From M3007 sp964550795 (lineage in GTDB: Bacteria; Bacteroidota; Bacteroidia; Chitinophagales; Saprospiraceae), in contig CAZKBH010000003.1 of the NCBI GenBank assembly GCA_964550795.1, positions 121,300-185,299 on the forward strand: a stretch of DNA of 64,000 nt. Reading direction: 5' to 3'. Shown here one piece after another: positions 7,729-15,968 of this stretch. Positions within the stretch are counted from its first letter, which is position 1; every line of letters begins with the position of its first letter. The position numbers and the translations under genes are program-made. The notes below the pieces were generated by a model. That model did not search any database. It saw only the letters and a list, made by a program, of their open reading frames with translations, and had not been told where the DNA came from.

Positions 7729-9138
7729 TTATTTTATGAATTCGCTTGTCGGACTATCTTTTTTGAGATAAGTCTTGATTGCGGTGTAAGGAATGAGCAG
7801 CGTTTGACGGCCGTATTGGGGGTGAAACAAGCTGCTGATTTCCAGCCCATCGCGCCGCAAAGCGAAGAGCGGGAAACCTTCTTTACTGAGCCATTCACGA
7901 TATTTTGGATCGCTGGCAAAGGAAGGCAGCTTGGGCATTTCGCGGTTAGCCCAATCTGTCAGGTATTTTTTTGCATCAAAACCTTTGTTAAACAAGTCGT
8001 CGAGACTGATTTCTTTGTTTTTACGCAGGTCGTAATTGAAGGAAAGTCCCTGTGCCTGCGTTGTCCAGGTATCTGAAAAGGTAATGTATCCCGTAAAAAC
8101 ATTGTCTGTCCAGCAGACAATTTCGGGCCAGGCGCTGGCTCGCTGGCTGCTACGATTGGCCGCAGAAAGTGCAATATTTTGTTCCGAAAATATTGTTTTA
8201 CAGCGTTCTACCCATTTGTTTATTTGATCATCTAATTGTGTATTGCAATGTGGGCAAGGCGTGCGTGGATAGATGACATCGTAACTGGTCGCATAGTCGG
8301 CATACTCGTAACAGCCGAGCAGGAAGTGGTCTTTGAGAATAAAATTGAAGGTTCGCCGTTCGCCGCTTCCCACCCAGTTGCAGACGGTATTTTGGCCAGC
8401 TTTAAGGTTTCCGCTCAACAGGGCAGCGAGGCGATCGCCACTTCCCAACACCTCCATTTCGTAGGCGCCGTTGGGTTTAACATCGCCCTTGAGCCGGTAG
8501 GTTCTTCCATCCATTTCGACCCAGAGGAAGCCATCCAGCGCGCCATTGTGCGACCGAACCAGCACCATGTCGCAACGTGCGCCATTGAAGCGCGTGATGT
8601 AGCGACTGCTCCATTTATTGTCGGAGCAATAGAGTGTGAGGGATTGCCCCGGGCTTACTTCATCGGCTTCCAGACGACGGCCCAAGGTATTGTCGGCGTT
8701 GGTCCAATCGGCTTCCAGGCGGCGGTTTTGGTAGGATCCAACGAAGCGTCCTGTGATGTTGCGGGCCATGTCGCGTTCTTCCAGGGCAAATCCCGCGGTA
8801 TCCAGCAGGCCGGAGAGGTTAAATTGGATCCGGCTTTGTGCATAGATGAGATAACCCCGGCAGTTTTTGCCATCAAAGCCCAGCGTTATGTCCACTACCG
8901 AGGCATCATCGAGGCGGCCTTTGAAGTTTTTCACCCATTTGATATCCGTCGGCCGCTCAAACATCCGCAGGATTGCGGTATCTTTTTTACCCGCCGTAGC
9001 CTTGGCGGAGGCGGGTTGCTCGCCCGCAGTCACCGGTTTTGTGGCCGGTTTGCCGGGAGCAGGCACGTCTTTTTTTTGGGCTAAAACAGTAATTGGCAGG
9101 AATAGAAGGAAAATCAGGGTGCGTATTGGTACAGACAT
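7729..9138 (-). CDS. exported protein with a DUF3298-like C-terminal domain
   Basis: I start at 9138, where MSVPIRTLIFLLFLPITVLAQ forms a clear signal peptide. The upstream codons to 9183 lack homology-like character. A low-complexity Pro/Ala/Lys segment follows, containing PASAKATAGKK encoded by a short palindrome. Then comes a beta-rich middle region and a C-terminal part from about residue 330. There NYDLRKNKEISLDDLFNKG and a final LLIPYTAIKTYLKK resemble the DUF3298/RsiV-like fold. The protein is probably periplasmic, function unknown. A CPHC motif (near residue 295) could bind metal or form a disulfide. Confidence 0.7.
   Translation of the reverse strand: MSVPIRTLIFLLFLPITVLAQKKDVPAPGKPATKPVTAGEQPASAKATAGKKDTAILRMFERPTDIKWVKNFKGRLDDASVVDITLGFDGKNCRGYLIYAQSRIQFNLSGLLDTAGFALEERDMARNITGRFVGSYQNRRLEADWTNADNTLGRRLEADEVSPGQSLTLYCSDNKWSSRYITRFNGARCDMVLVRSHNGALDGFLWVEMDGRTYRLKGDVKPNGAYEMEVLGSGDRLAALLSGNLKAGQNTVCNWVGSGERRTFNFILKDHFLLGCYEYADYATSYDVIYPRTPCPHCNTQLDDQINKWVERCKTIFSEQNIALSAANRSSQRASAWPEIVCWTDNVFTGYITFSDTWTTQAQGLSFNYDLRKNKEISLDDLFNKGFDAKKYLTDWANREMPKLPSFASDPKYREWLSKEGFPLFALRRDGLEISSLFHPQYGRQTLLIPYTAIKTYLKKDSPTSEFIK
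8990..9015. repeat. REP-like GC palindrome inside a coding region
   Basis: An imperfect 26-bp palindrome, CCCGCC at the left end and GGCGGG at the right end with AGCC/GGCG pairing inside. It lies in frame within the exported protein and is read there as part of PASAKATAGKK. A related sequence lies at 63827-63855 in a non-coding stretch. The peptide has no sign of function and sits in a flexible linker, consistent with a tolerated insertion. Confidence 0.55.
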
Positions 9139-9242
9139 GGTGTAAAAACTTTTGGAGGGTAGCAAACGAAGCATCTTGCACATTCTGATTTCGTTAGGCT
9201 CAATTTCGTCAGATACTTTCGCGGCCAGCCAAATTTGGTAGT

Positions 9243-10076
9243 TTAAGCGGCCATTTTCCAGGCTTTTTCATCTTCAAATGCTTCGTGCAAAATATCGTAG
9301 AGCAGATCATGGTATTCGGGGTATTCCGGTAGGTTGTTGTGCCCCGCCCCAACGATGGGGTGAAGCGAGATTTTTTCCGGCGCCAAAGCCTTGAGCATTT
9401 CGGATTGACGGTAGGGAATGAGCCGATCTTTGGTGCCACCGATGATGTGGATGGGGCAGCGTACTTTTTGAATGAAGCGGTCTGTTCGGATATGGTAGCG
9501 CAGCAGCCAGCGGATGGGCAGCAGGAAACCGTAGCGGGAAATGTGGTACAAAAAGGAGTAGTACGGACAATCCATGATGAGCATCTGTGGCCGATTCCAA
9601 GAGGCTACCCGAGCGGCAAGTCCGCTGCCAAGCGAGCGCCCGTACAGCACGATGTTGCCTTCTCCGTACTCATCGGCCAGCCATTTGTAAACGTGTTGCA
9701 GATCGCTGAAGAGGATTTGTTCCGTTCGTCGGCCCCGACTTTTTCCGAAGCCACGGAAGTCGAGGATAAAAAAATCGAAGCCTTTGCCCACGAAGTCTTT
9801 GGCAAATTTCCCCCAACCTTTTATGCTCCGCGAATTGCCTTTTATGTAAAAAACGACCCCCTTGCTGTTGGGTACCCTGAAGTGGAGCGCATTGACCATG
9901 CCGCCATCTTCCATGTCAAAATTGACCTCCGTAAAAGGGAAAGGATATTGATAAGCGAAGGTTTTGGCCAATCTTTCAGGGCGAAAGAAAAAAAGGTCCT
10001 GCCCAAAGTAGAACAAGAAACACAGCCCGACATACACCGCGGCTGGCCAAAAAAGGATATTGAACCAAAACAGCAT
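9243..10076 (-). CDS. alpha/beta hydrolase with an N-terminal membrane anchor
   Basis: A BEM46/ABHD13-like alpha/beta hydrolase. Residues 3-25 form a hydrophobic anchor (NILFWPAAVYVGLCFLFYFG). The oxyanion strand precedes GNSRSIKGW, the nucleophile elbow is GRSLGSG (Ser in the middle), the acid is probably in GGTKDRLIPY and the histidine is in GAGHNNLPEY. It would be an inner-membrane-anchored serine esterase or thioesterase. The substrate is unknown. It ends about 105 nt from the exported protein downstream and may share a transcript. Confidence 0.85.
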   Translation of the reverse strand: MLFWFNILFWPAAVYVGLCFLFYFGQDLFFFRPERLAKTFAYQYPFPFTEVNFDMEDGGMVNALHFRVPNSKGVVFYIKGNSRSIKGWGKFAKDFVGKGFDFFILDFRGFGKSRGRRTEQILFSDLQHVYKWLADEYGEGNIVLYGRSLGSGLAARVASWNRPQMLIMDCPYYSFLYHISRYGFLLPIRWLLRYHIRTDRFIQKVRCPIHIIGGTKDRLIPYRQSEMLKALAPEKISLHPIVGAGHNNLPEYPEYHDLLYDILHEAFEDEKAWKMAA

Positions 10077-10170
10077 CTGCGTGCAAAAGTAGGCAGACTT
10101 GTTGCGGACTTGTGGTTTGTTGAAGGCTTATTATCTCGGTATTCGAATTATCTGGAAAGCGCGGCCCCTG

Positions 10171-10232
10171 GGCTGGGGAACTGCTTTTTGAGCAAACACA
10201 GACATTTTTGCCCTGTGAGCAGTTCCCCAACC
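10171..10232. repeat. inverted repeat at the 3' end of the Kazal/T9SS gene
   Basis: 15-bp arms (GGCTGGGGAACTGCT at 10171-10185 and a complement with one mismatch at 10218-10232) enclose a 32-nt loop. The right arm lies 6 nt past the stop of the T9SS gene. The loop is long and there is no T run, so it is a weak terminator. It may be another small palindromic element. Confidence 0.6.
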
Positions 10233-10238
10233 ATATAA

Positions 10239-12560
10239 TTACCGAATTATTAATCTTTTTTCTACCGTTCCTTCTTCGGCTCGGATGCGCAGGGTGTATA
10301 GTCCGCTAGCCCAACCGCTCAGGTCTAAGTGGGTGTTTCTGGCACCCGATCCCTGGATATTGCGCACCGATTGTCCGAGACTATTCAATACTTCGATGCT
10401 TTCTACCTGAAGATCGGAGGTATAGAGTTCGGTTGAATTGGCCGCGGGATTTGGGCTGAGCAACACCTTGGAACGGAGGAATTCCTCCTCGGTTTTGGTC
10501 GGTTTTGGGAGCGTTTTTATCCACACCGTGTCCTGCGTCATAGGCGCCGAAATGTCAAATTTCTTGCCGTATCTATCTATGGCTCTCAAGCCGCGGAGCG
10601 GCACCACGAAGGGCACTGGTTTGCTTTCTTCTCGGGCAATCACATCAATGATAATGATGACATCCGTGCTAAACGTAAGTTTTGCCACCCGTCCGTAACC
10701 ATTGGCCGAAAGTCCGTTTTTTCGGGTTAGGCCGATGTCCAATTGGGCGCGTTCATGATTATCCTTGGACAACCAGAGCAAGTGATTGGTGGAGCCAAAA
10801 AAGTCGTCATCGTAATCCGCGTCTGGATTGTGATTTACATAATCCGGATAAAGAAGCGCGAAGGCCAAGCCATAAAGCCCCAGAGCTGGTCGGCTCGGGC
10901 TGCCCACCTTGACCCAAGCATTGATTTCGATCGGAGCTGGATTATTCGGATCAACCACAATGGTATCGAGCTCAAATTCCAGCCTCAATTCTGGGGCATT
11001 TGGCAAAAAAGAAAGCTGCGAGGTATCAATGGCAGCATAATGCTGCAAAATCACATCGGCATCATATTCATTCACAAAGCCATTTCCGTCGCAGTCAAGG
11101 TGTTTGTAGTTAATTTTTTCCTGCAGCTGGTTATCCCAATTGGGGGAAAACTGTGGCAGCCATGCGGTGTGTGCTTCTGGTCGGGGTGTCCCAATGCTGT
11201 TATGTCCAACCCCAAGATTGAGCAGGTCGTAAGCATTGGCGCGCTGATCGCGGTTCGCATCCCCGGGCATCACGTAATCAGTCGTAGCAGGCAATCCATG
11301 ACTGACCATGCTGCTGGCATCGGTTACCACCAGATTAGTCTGGGAAGAGAGACAACCCGCATTGCTCCAAATCGTCAGGTTCGTTCTGTAAATACCGGGA
11401 GATTCATACGCGTGCAGGATCGTATCCCAGACGGAGCCTTCCCAAATTGGGCTGCCGTCCCCAAAATCCAATTGTGAGAACGTGTAGTTGTCGGCGCTGT
11501 GGTTGACAAATTGGGTTAAATACCCCGCGTCGGGGGAGCCGCTCAATATTTTGGACTCCAAATCGCTGACACAGGGGCCAAACACAATCCCACATCCGCC
11601 AGCCCACCACTGCGAAACCCCGGCACTCATGGCCTCACATTCATTGGCGTAGGTGATGCCGTCACAACCGCAAACCGGGACATACAACTGGGCAGCACCG
11701 GGACAAAGCTTGGAATGATCAGTCAGAATTGGATTGGTGCAGGCTGTTTCGGCTACAACAATCGTTTGGCATCGAGTCGCACTGCATACCGACCCATTGG
11801 AAAGATTGGTCGCTTGGTAGTTGGCACATACGGTGTAGGTGCCATATTCAGGCAATTGGGCCACAAAAGAGGGCGCATCTGAAATAACCTGGCTAGATTT
11901 ATGGGTGTACCACTGTACCGAATCCAATACCCAATCCTGGTCGGCATTGGTCAGCGGTAGAATTTTTCCCTGCAGTTCTTTACCGATTGCGGTTACTTGT
12001 ATGTCAAATCCACACCAGTTAAAATCTTCTGTTGAAGCCGTCACTACGGCGCATTCCTGAGCGGAACAACCAAATGCATCGGTGACGGTCAGGCAAACGG
12101 TGTAATCCCCTCCAGCGGGAAAAGTATGTTCCACGCTTGCGCCGGTGGCAGTTTGTCCGTCGCCAAAGTCCCAATGACAGTTTTGCGCGGAAGCGTCGTA
12201 GATGTAGGCAACGAATCTGTATGTTAAAAGCTCATTTTCAATGGGTAATCGCGCAAAAGCCGCTTTGCAGGGCAGCTGATCCGAAATACAAGTGAGTGCG
12301 ACCAGCGGAAACTGAGTAGTCTGACAACCCGGAGGCAGTTGGGCCGGTGTGGCGCTGTAGCTAAAAATTTGGCCACCTGTCAGTCCCTCTGCTCCGACTA
12401 CAGCTTGAAGTGTTTGGCCATTGTCGAGATCAATGATTTTTGCCCCGCATCCAGGCGTTACCCCAGCCACCCAAGCCACCCGGTCGCATTGTGCAAACAG
12501 TTGGGCGGGTTGAAAAATGGCCAAGAGCAGCCCTAGAAGAAGGTAAAAATGCTTTAGCAT
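10239..12560 (-). CDS. secreted multidomain protein: PKD, Kazal-like, dockerin-like, T9SS sorting domain
   Basis: Starts at 12560 with MLKHFYLLLGLLLAIFQPAQ, a signal peptide. The ORF extends 51 codons further upstream but without a better signal. Domain order: a short Cys-rich N-terminus, a PKD domain (NCHWDFGDGQTATGASVEHTF), a Kazal-type motif with the CGCDGITYANECEAMSAG core, a second PKD-like domain, and a dockerin/EF-hand-like pair (GDANRDQRANAYDLLNLG and DCDGNGFVNEYDADVILQ). A cohesin-like beta domain and a type A sorting domain ending KRLIIR complete it. It should cross the outer membrane by the type IX system and stay attached. The Kazal motif suggests protease inhibition but may be only structural. 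Confidence 0.85.
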   Translation of the reverse strand: MLKHFYLLLGLLLAIFQPAQLFAQCDRVAWVAGVTPGCGAKIIDLDNGQTLQAVVGAEGLTGGQIFSYSATPAQLPPGCQTTQFPLVALTCISDQLPCKAAFARLPIENELLTYRFVAYIYDASAQNCHWDFGDGQTATGASVEHTFPAGGDYTVCLTVTDAFGCSAQECAVVTASTEDFNWCGFDIQVTAIGKELQGKILPLTNADQDWVLDSVQWYTHKSSQVISDAPSFVAQLPEYGTYTVCANYQATNLSNGSVCSATRCQTIVVAETACTNPILTDHSKLCPGAAQLYVPVCGCDGITYANECEAMSAGVSQWWAGGCGIVFGPCVSDLESKILSGSPDAGYLTQFVNHSADNYTFSQLDFGDGSPIWEGSVWDTILHAYESPGIYRTNLTIWSNAGCLSSQTNLVVTDASSMVSHGLPATTDYVMPGDANRDQRANAYDLLNLGVGHNSIGTPRPEAHTAWLPQFSPNWDNQLQEKINYKHLDCDGNGFVNEYDADVILQHYAAIDTSQLSFLPNAPELRLEFELDTIVVDPNNPAPIEINAWVKVGSPSRPALGLYGLAFALLYPDYVNHNPDADYDDDFFGSTNHLLWLSKDNHERAQLDIGLTRKNGLSANGYGRVAKLTFSTDVIIIIDVIAREESKPVPFVVPLRGLRAIDRYGKKFDISAPMTQDTVWIKTLPKPTKTEEEFLRSKVLLSPNPAANSTELYTSDLQVESIEVLNSLGQSVRNIQGSGARNTHLDLSGWASGLYTLRIRAEEGTVEKRLIIR

Positions 12561-12803
12561 TTGCAGACAGGTTTGAAAACGTTCAAGAGAGAGACGGATT
12601 AGAGCTGTGCTTCGTTGGGGACGGTTTTTAACTTTACAAAGGTTCACATTTTTTTTGGCCGGAACAAAGACAATTTTCCGAACTTGCCGGGAGTTTTTAT
12701 GCGCTAAAATCATTATAATTGCCTGATATTCATTAACTTATATCGCCTTATTCGATATTATTTCGAATCAAAAATTTGAGGTGAAGCATCCATCTGATTC
12801 AAA

Positions 12804-14240
12804 ATGATTAGTGACAAACTGCTTGCTATTCTTCAAACCCTTTCGAAAGTTGAACGAAATCGCTTTCGAAAATACCTGCTTTCGCCCTACCTGAATGATC
12901 AACCTGATTTATGTGTCTTATTTGACGCCGCCGACAAGGCACTTCGCGATGGAACTTTCGCGGAACTTGAACGGCAACAAGTGTGGCAAAAATTATACCC
13001 AAATAAACCCTACAACGATGCGCAAATGCGGCGGCTTTTGTCAGATCTGAACCAAAAAGCCTTGAGTTTTCTTTCAACAGAGGCCCGCAGCCAGGACCCA
13101 CTTGCAGAGGCGATAGACTTGCAGCGACTTTTGGAAAAGCCGGAACTCAAAAAACACTTGACAGGAGTGGAGCGAAATATCAGCCGCTTGTTGGATGAGG
13201 CTTCTGGGGAATCGGCGGAGTTTTATTTGGCGCGTTTCAATCTGCACAACAACATTGTAAACAGGACATCCAAACACCTTTCGGTGGCTGGTTATGCCGA
13301 AAAACTCTCCGCAGCTGATTTCTATCTGGAATGTTTTTACCTGACCCAGAAGTTGGAGCTTTACATCGGTTGGCTCTTATACCAAGGGTCGAGGGTGTCT
13401 GAAAAAAGCGTTCAACTGCCTGCAGGTTTGTGGGCGCACCTTGAAAGTGGTCAATTCGATCAAGTGCCCCTGCTAACAGTCTATCGTGGCGTTGTGCGTT
13501 GTTTGACCGAACCTGAAAACGAGGAGGAATACAGGAGGTTTCTGGAGGATCTTGATAGACAGGGGAAGTATTTGGCAAAAGAAGATTTACGAAAATGCTA
13601 CTTCATAGCACAGAATTATTGTGCCTTAAAAATCAATCAAGGCAAAAGAGAGTATTATCGGGAGATGTTTGATGTTTTTAAAAAAATCATCCAAAAAGAA
13701 ATTTTACTGGAAGAAGAAACACTATCGGAAGGGATTTTTAAAAATATTGTCACGGTAGGTTTAGGCGTAGGAGCGTTTGAATGGATTGAACAGTTTATTC
13801 AAGAATACGCGCAGTATCTACCAGCAGCTACTCGTGAAAATGCACGCACCTTCAATCTTGCATATCTTTTCTTTTACCAAAAAAGTTACTCTAAGGTATT
13901 GGAATTACTCCAAAATGTAGAATATAATGACGTAGTCTATGTACTCGGATCAAAAATCATACTAATTCAAACCTATTACGAAATCAATGAAATTTTAGCA
14001 TTAGAATCGTTAATCGACAGTTTTCGTATCTATCTGAGACGCAATAAAGTTATCTCTAAAAATTTGCAAAGGGAATATATTAATTACCTTGGATTCGTCA
14101 AAAAACTAACCATCTCAAGCGGGCTTGAGAAAAAAGAACTCTTGAAATTCAGAGAAAAAGTAATGGCTACTACTTCACCAACGCATAAGAAATGGTTGCT
14201 CGAAAAGATTGACAATATAGTTAGCCTCAAAAAAAAATAA
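12804..14240 (+). CDS. large helical protein of unknown function
   Basis: 478 residues, no signal peptide and no membrane span. It begins MISDKLLAILQTLSKVERNRF and looks entirely alpha-helical, with TPR-like pairs in the C-terminal half (for example FNLAYLFFYQKSYSKVLELL). I recognise no named domain. Similar proteins of this length appear to be common in Saprospiria-type genomes, but I cannot confirm that here. The last 600 bases are more AT-rich than the first 600. It lies 28 nt upstream of the PagL-like gene on the same strand. Confidence 0.7.
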   Translation: MISDKLLAILQTLSKVERNRFRKYLLSPYLNDQPDLCVLFDAADKALRDGTFAELERQQVWQKLYPNKPYNDAQMRRLLSDLNQKALSFLSTEARSQDPLAEAIDLQRLLEKPELKKHLTGVERNISRLLDEASGESAEFYLARFNLHNNIVNRTSKHLSVAGYAEKLSAADFYLECFYLTQKLELYIGWLLYQGSRVSEKSVQLPAGLWAHLESGQFDQVPLLTVYRGVVRCLTEPENEEEYRRFLEDLDRQGKYLAKEDLRKCYFIAQNYCALKINQGKREYYREMFDVFKKIIQKEILLEEETLSEGIFKNIVTVGLGVGAFEWIEQFIQEYAQYLPAATRENARTFNLAYLFFYQKSYSKVLELLQNVEYNDVVYVLGSKIILIQTYYEINEILALESLIDSFRIYLRRNKVISKNLQREYINYLGFVKKLTISSGLEKKELLKFREKVMATTSPTHKKWLLEKIDNIVSLKKK

Positions 14241-14268
14241 AGCCAGCTCTTCTTCAACCTCGAAAAAA

Positions 14269-15390
14269 TTGATGAACTACAAAAAAACTAGTCTCGTCCT
14301 TTGCCTGGCCCTTGGTACCGTCACGCTCTTTGCTCAAAAAATATCCCTGGATGCCGCAGTGTATCAAGGAAAAGTCTGGCGACATACGCCAAAACTAAAC
14401 ACACAGTCGGGCGAGTGGATCGGTGGTCAAGAACTCGGATTGCGCATCCACACCACCGGGCGACAATCCTGGCAGGCCTGGCAGCGATACCCAGCCCTTG
14501 GGTTTGCTTTTTCACATTTTAGCCTTGGGGAGGGATCGCACAGCCGCGCGTTCGGCTTTATGCCCTATTTGAGTATTCCGCTGTTCCGGGCAGGAGATTG
14601 GTCGGCACATTTTCGCGTGGGTACGGGCCTGGCTTGGGTAACAAAACCCTACGACTGGTTCCAAAACCCCGGCCAAAATGCACTCGGATCGCATTGGAAC
14701 AACATCACCCAATTCCGGCTCGGCACAGAATTCCGCGCCACACCACAACTTCGATTCAGTGCAGGGGGCAGCATGACCCATTTTTCCAATGGCGGTTCGG
14801 CACTTCCCAATTTTGGGGTGAATATTTTTTCGGGATGGGCCGGAGCCGCCTGGTTTTTTCAAACTTTAGAAAAAACGGATTTCAAGACCGCCCAAACCAG
14901 CAAACACGCTTTGGGCCGACGCTTCGGGGCACAAGTACAAGGCGGAATGGCCCTGCTTGAAATGGCCTCGTTCGATGGCCCCAAACAGGTAGTCTGGTGC
15001 AGCTCCGTAGCTGGATATTTCCAGATCAGTCAAATCAATCGGGCCATGCTCGGCGTGGATTACGAGTTTAACCAAGCCATTTTTGAATGGGGTTTGCACT
15101 CCGCGAGGTTTGCAGATGAACCCGCTGCAAGGCAGGGCGCTACCCGCCTGGCGGTTTTTGCAGCGGAAGAGTTTTTATTCGGGGATATCAGCATCGTGCT
15201 GCAAGTGGGTAAATATTTGGGCAAAAACGTGAACCAATACGTTCCCAAGGCGAGTTACGCCAAACTCTCCGCGCGCTATTATTTTCCCGCATTAATCGGG
15301 CAAGGCTGCCGTCCCTTTGCAGGAATCTCGATCAAGGCGCACCAGTTTACAGCAGAGTATATATCGGGTAATGTGGGGCTGTCTTTTTGA
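14269..15390 (+). CDS. PagL-like lipid A 3-O-deacylase (acyloxyacyl hydrolase family)
   Basis: A signal peptide (KKTSLVLCLALGTVTLFAQ) is followed by an outer-membrane beta-barrel of the PagL family, which removes the 3-O acyl chain from lipid A. The catalytic motif is visible as THFSNGG (His and Ser), with a following PNFGVN. At 373 residues it is much longer than PagL itself. The extra C-terminal half consists of further amphipathic strands ending VGLSF, a typical outer-membrane C-terminus. The final 170 bases are repeated 351 bp downstream in a tandem duplication. Confidence 0.8.
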   Translation: MMNYKKTSLVLCLALGTVTLFAQKISLDAAVYQGKVWRHTPKLNTQSGEWIGGQELGLRIHTTGRQSWQAWQRYPALGFAFSHFSLGEGSHSRAFGFMPYLSIPLFRAGDWSAHFRVGTGLAWVTKPYDWFQNPGQNALGSHWNNITQFRLGTEFRATPQLRFSAGGSMTHFSNGGSALPNFGVNIFSGWAGAAWFFQTLEKTDFKTAQTSKHALGRRFGAQVQGGMALLEMASFDGPKQVVWCSSVAGYFQISQINRAMLGVDYEFNQAIFEWGLHSARFADEPAARQGATRLAVFAAEEFLFGDISIVLQVGKYLGKNVNQYVPKASYAKLSARYYFPALIGQGCRPFAGISIKAHQFTAEYISGNVGLSF

Positions 15391-15460
15391 ACTGAAGCAG
15401 CGTTTACCAATTTATTTTTTGGACCAACAGAACACGCAGCGCTGGAACAACTTCTGCTTG

Positions 15461-15570
15461 CCGCTGGCGCACGGCTCTGCCGTGTGCACACTATCTGGTC
15501 GGTTCCAACGACCACTGTGTCGGCAGAGCCGACCAAATAATAGGCACACGGCAGAGCCGTGCGCCAGCGG
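15461..15570. repeat. 110-bp hairpin element, copy 1
   Basis: Perfect 27-bp arms at 15461-15487 and 15544-15570, beginning CCGCTGGCGCACGGCTCTGC. The loop contains a second inverted pair (GGTCGG and CCGACC). The GC-rich stem follows the PagL-like stop by 71 nt. Confidence 0.9.
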
Positions 15571-15571
15571 G

Positions 15572-15741
15572 GCAAAAACGCGAACCAACACGTTCCCAAG
15601 GCGAGTTACGCCAAACTCTCCGCGCGCTATTATTTTCCCGCATTAATCGGGCAAGGCTGCCGTCCCTTTGCAGGAATCTCGATCAAGGCGCACCAGTTTA
15701 CAGCAGAGTATATATCGGGTAATGTGGGGCTGTCTTTTTGA
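15572..15741 (+). pseudogene. duplicated C-terminal fragment of the PagL-like gene
   Basis: In-frame copy of the last 57 codons of the upstream gene, ending in the same VGLSF and stop. It has no signal peptide, no catalytic residues and no start of its own. The nearest upstream ATG in this frame lies inside the hairpin. It is a duplication remnant and not a working gene. Confidence 0.85.
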
Positions 15742-15811
15742 ACTGAAGCAGCGTTTACCAATTTATTTTTTGGACCAACAGAACACGCAGCGCTGGAACA
15801 ACTTCTGCTTG

Positions 15812-15921
15812 CCGCTGGCGCACGGCTCTGCCGTGTGCACACTATCTGGTCGGTTCCAACGACCACTGTGTCGGCAGAGCCGACCAAATAATAGGCACAC
15901 GGCAGAGCCGTGCGCCAGCGG
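15812..15921. repeat. 110-bp hairpin element, copy 2
   Basis: Same 27-bp arms as copy 1, shifted by 351 bp (15812-15838 and 15895-15921). It ends 47 nt from the convergent ABC exporter stop, so either copy may limit read-through between the two genes. Confidence 0.9.
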
Positions 15922-15968
15922 GTTCTTTTTTCAGGGTCAAGGCATCTGAACCAAGCCCCGGCATCACC

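Larger units (their letters stand above)
15221..15922 (+). repeat. tandem duplication, two 351-bp units
   Basis: Unit 1 is 15221-15571 and unit 2 is 15572-15922. The unit holds the last 57 codons of the PagL-like gene plus about 180 bp of downstream DNA. The copies differ at only two positions that I can see, both in the first 20 bases. This covers the whole stretch between the PagL-like gene and the ABC exporter gene, and no other gene is in it. The boundary falls exactly at the end of a large hairpin, which suggests that the hairpin drove the duplication. Confidence 0.9.

Noticed and set aside
8236..9084. 282-codon ORF antisense to the exported DUF3298-like protein
   Set aside because: No recognisable domain. 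The opposite strand has a signal peptide and a plausible domain layout.
9339..10238. 299-codon ORF antisense to the alpha/beta hydrolase
   Set aside because: The hydrolase on the other strand has all catalytic motifs.
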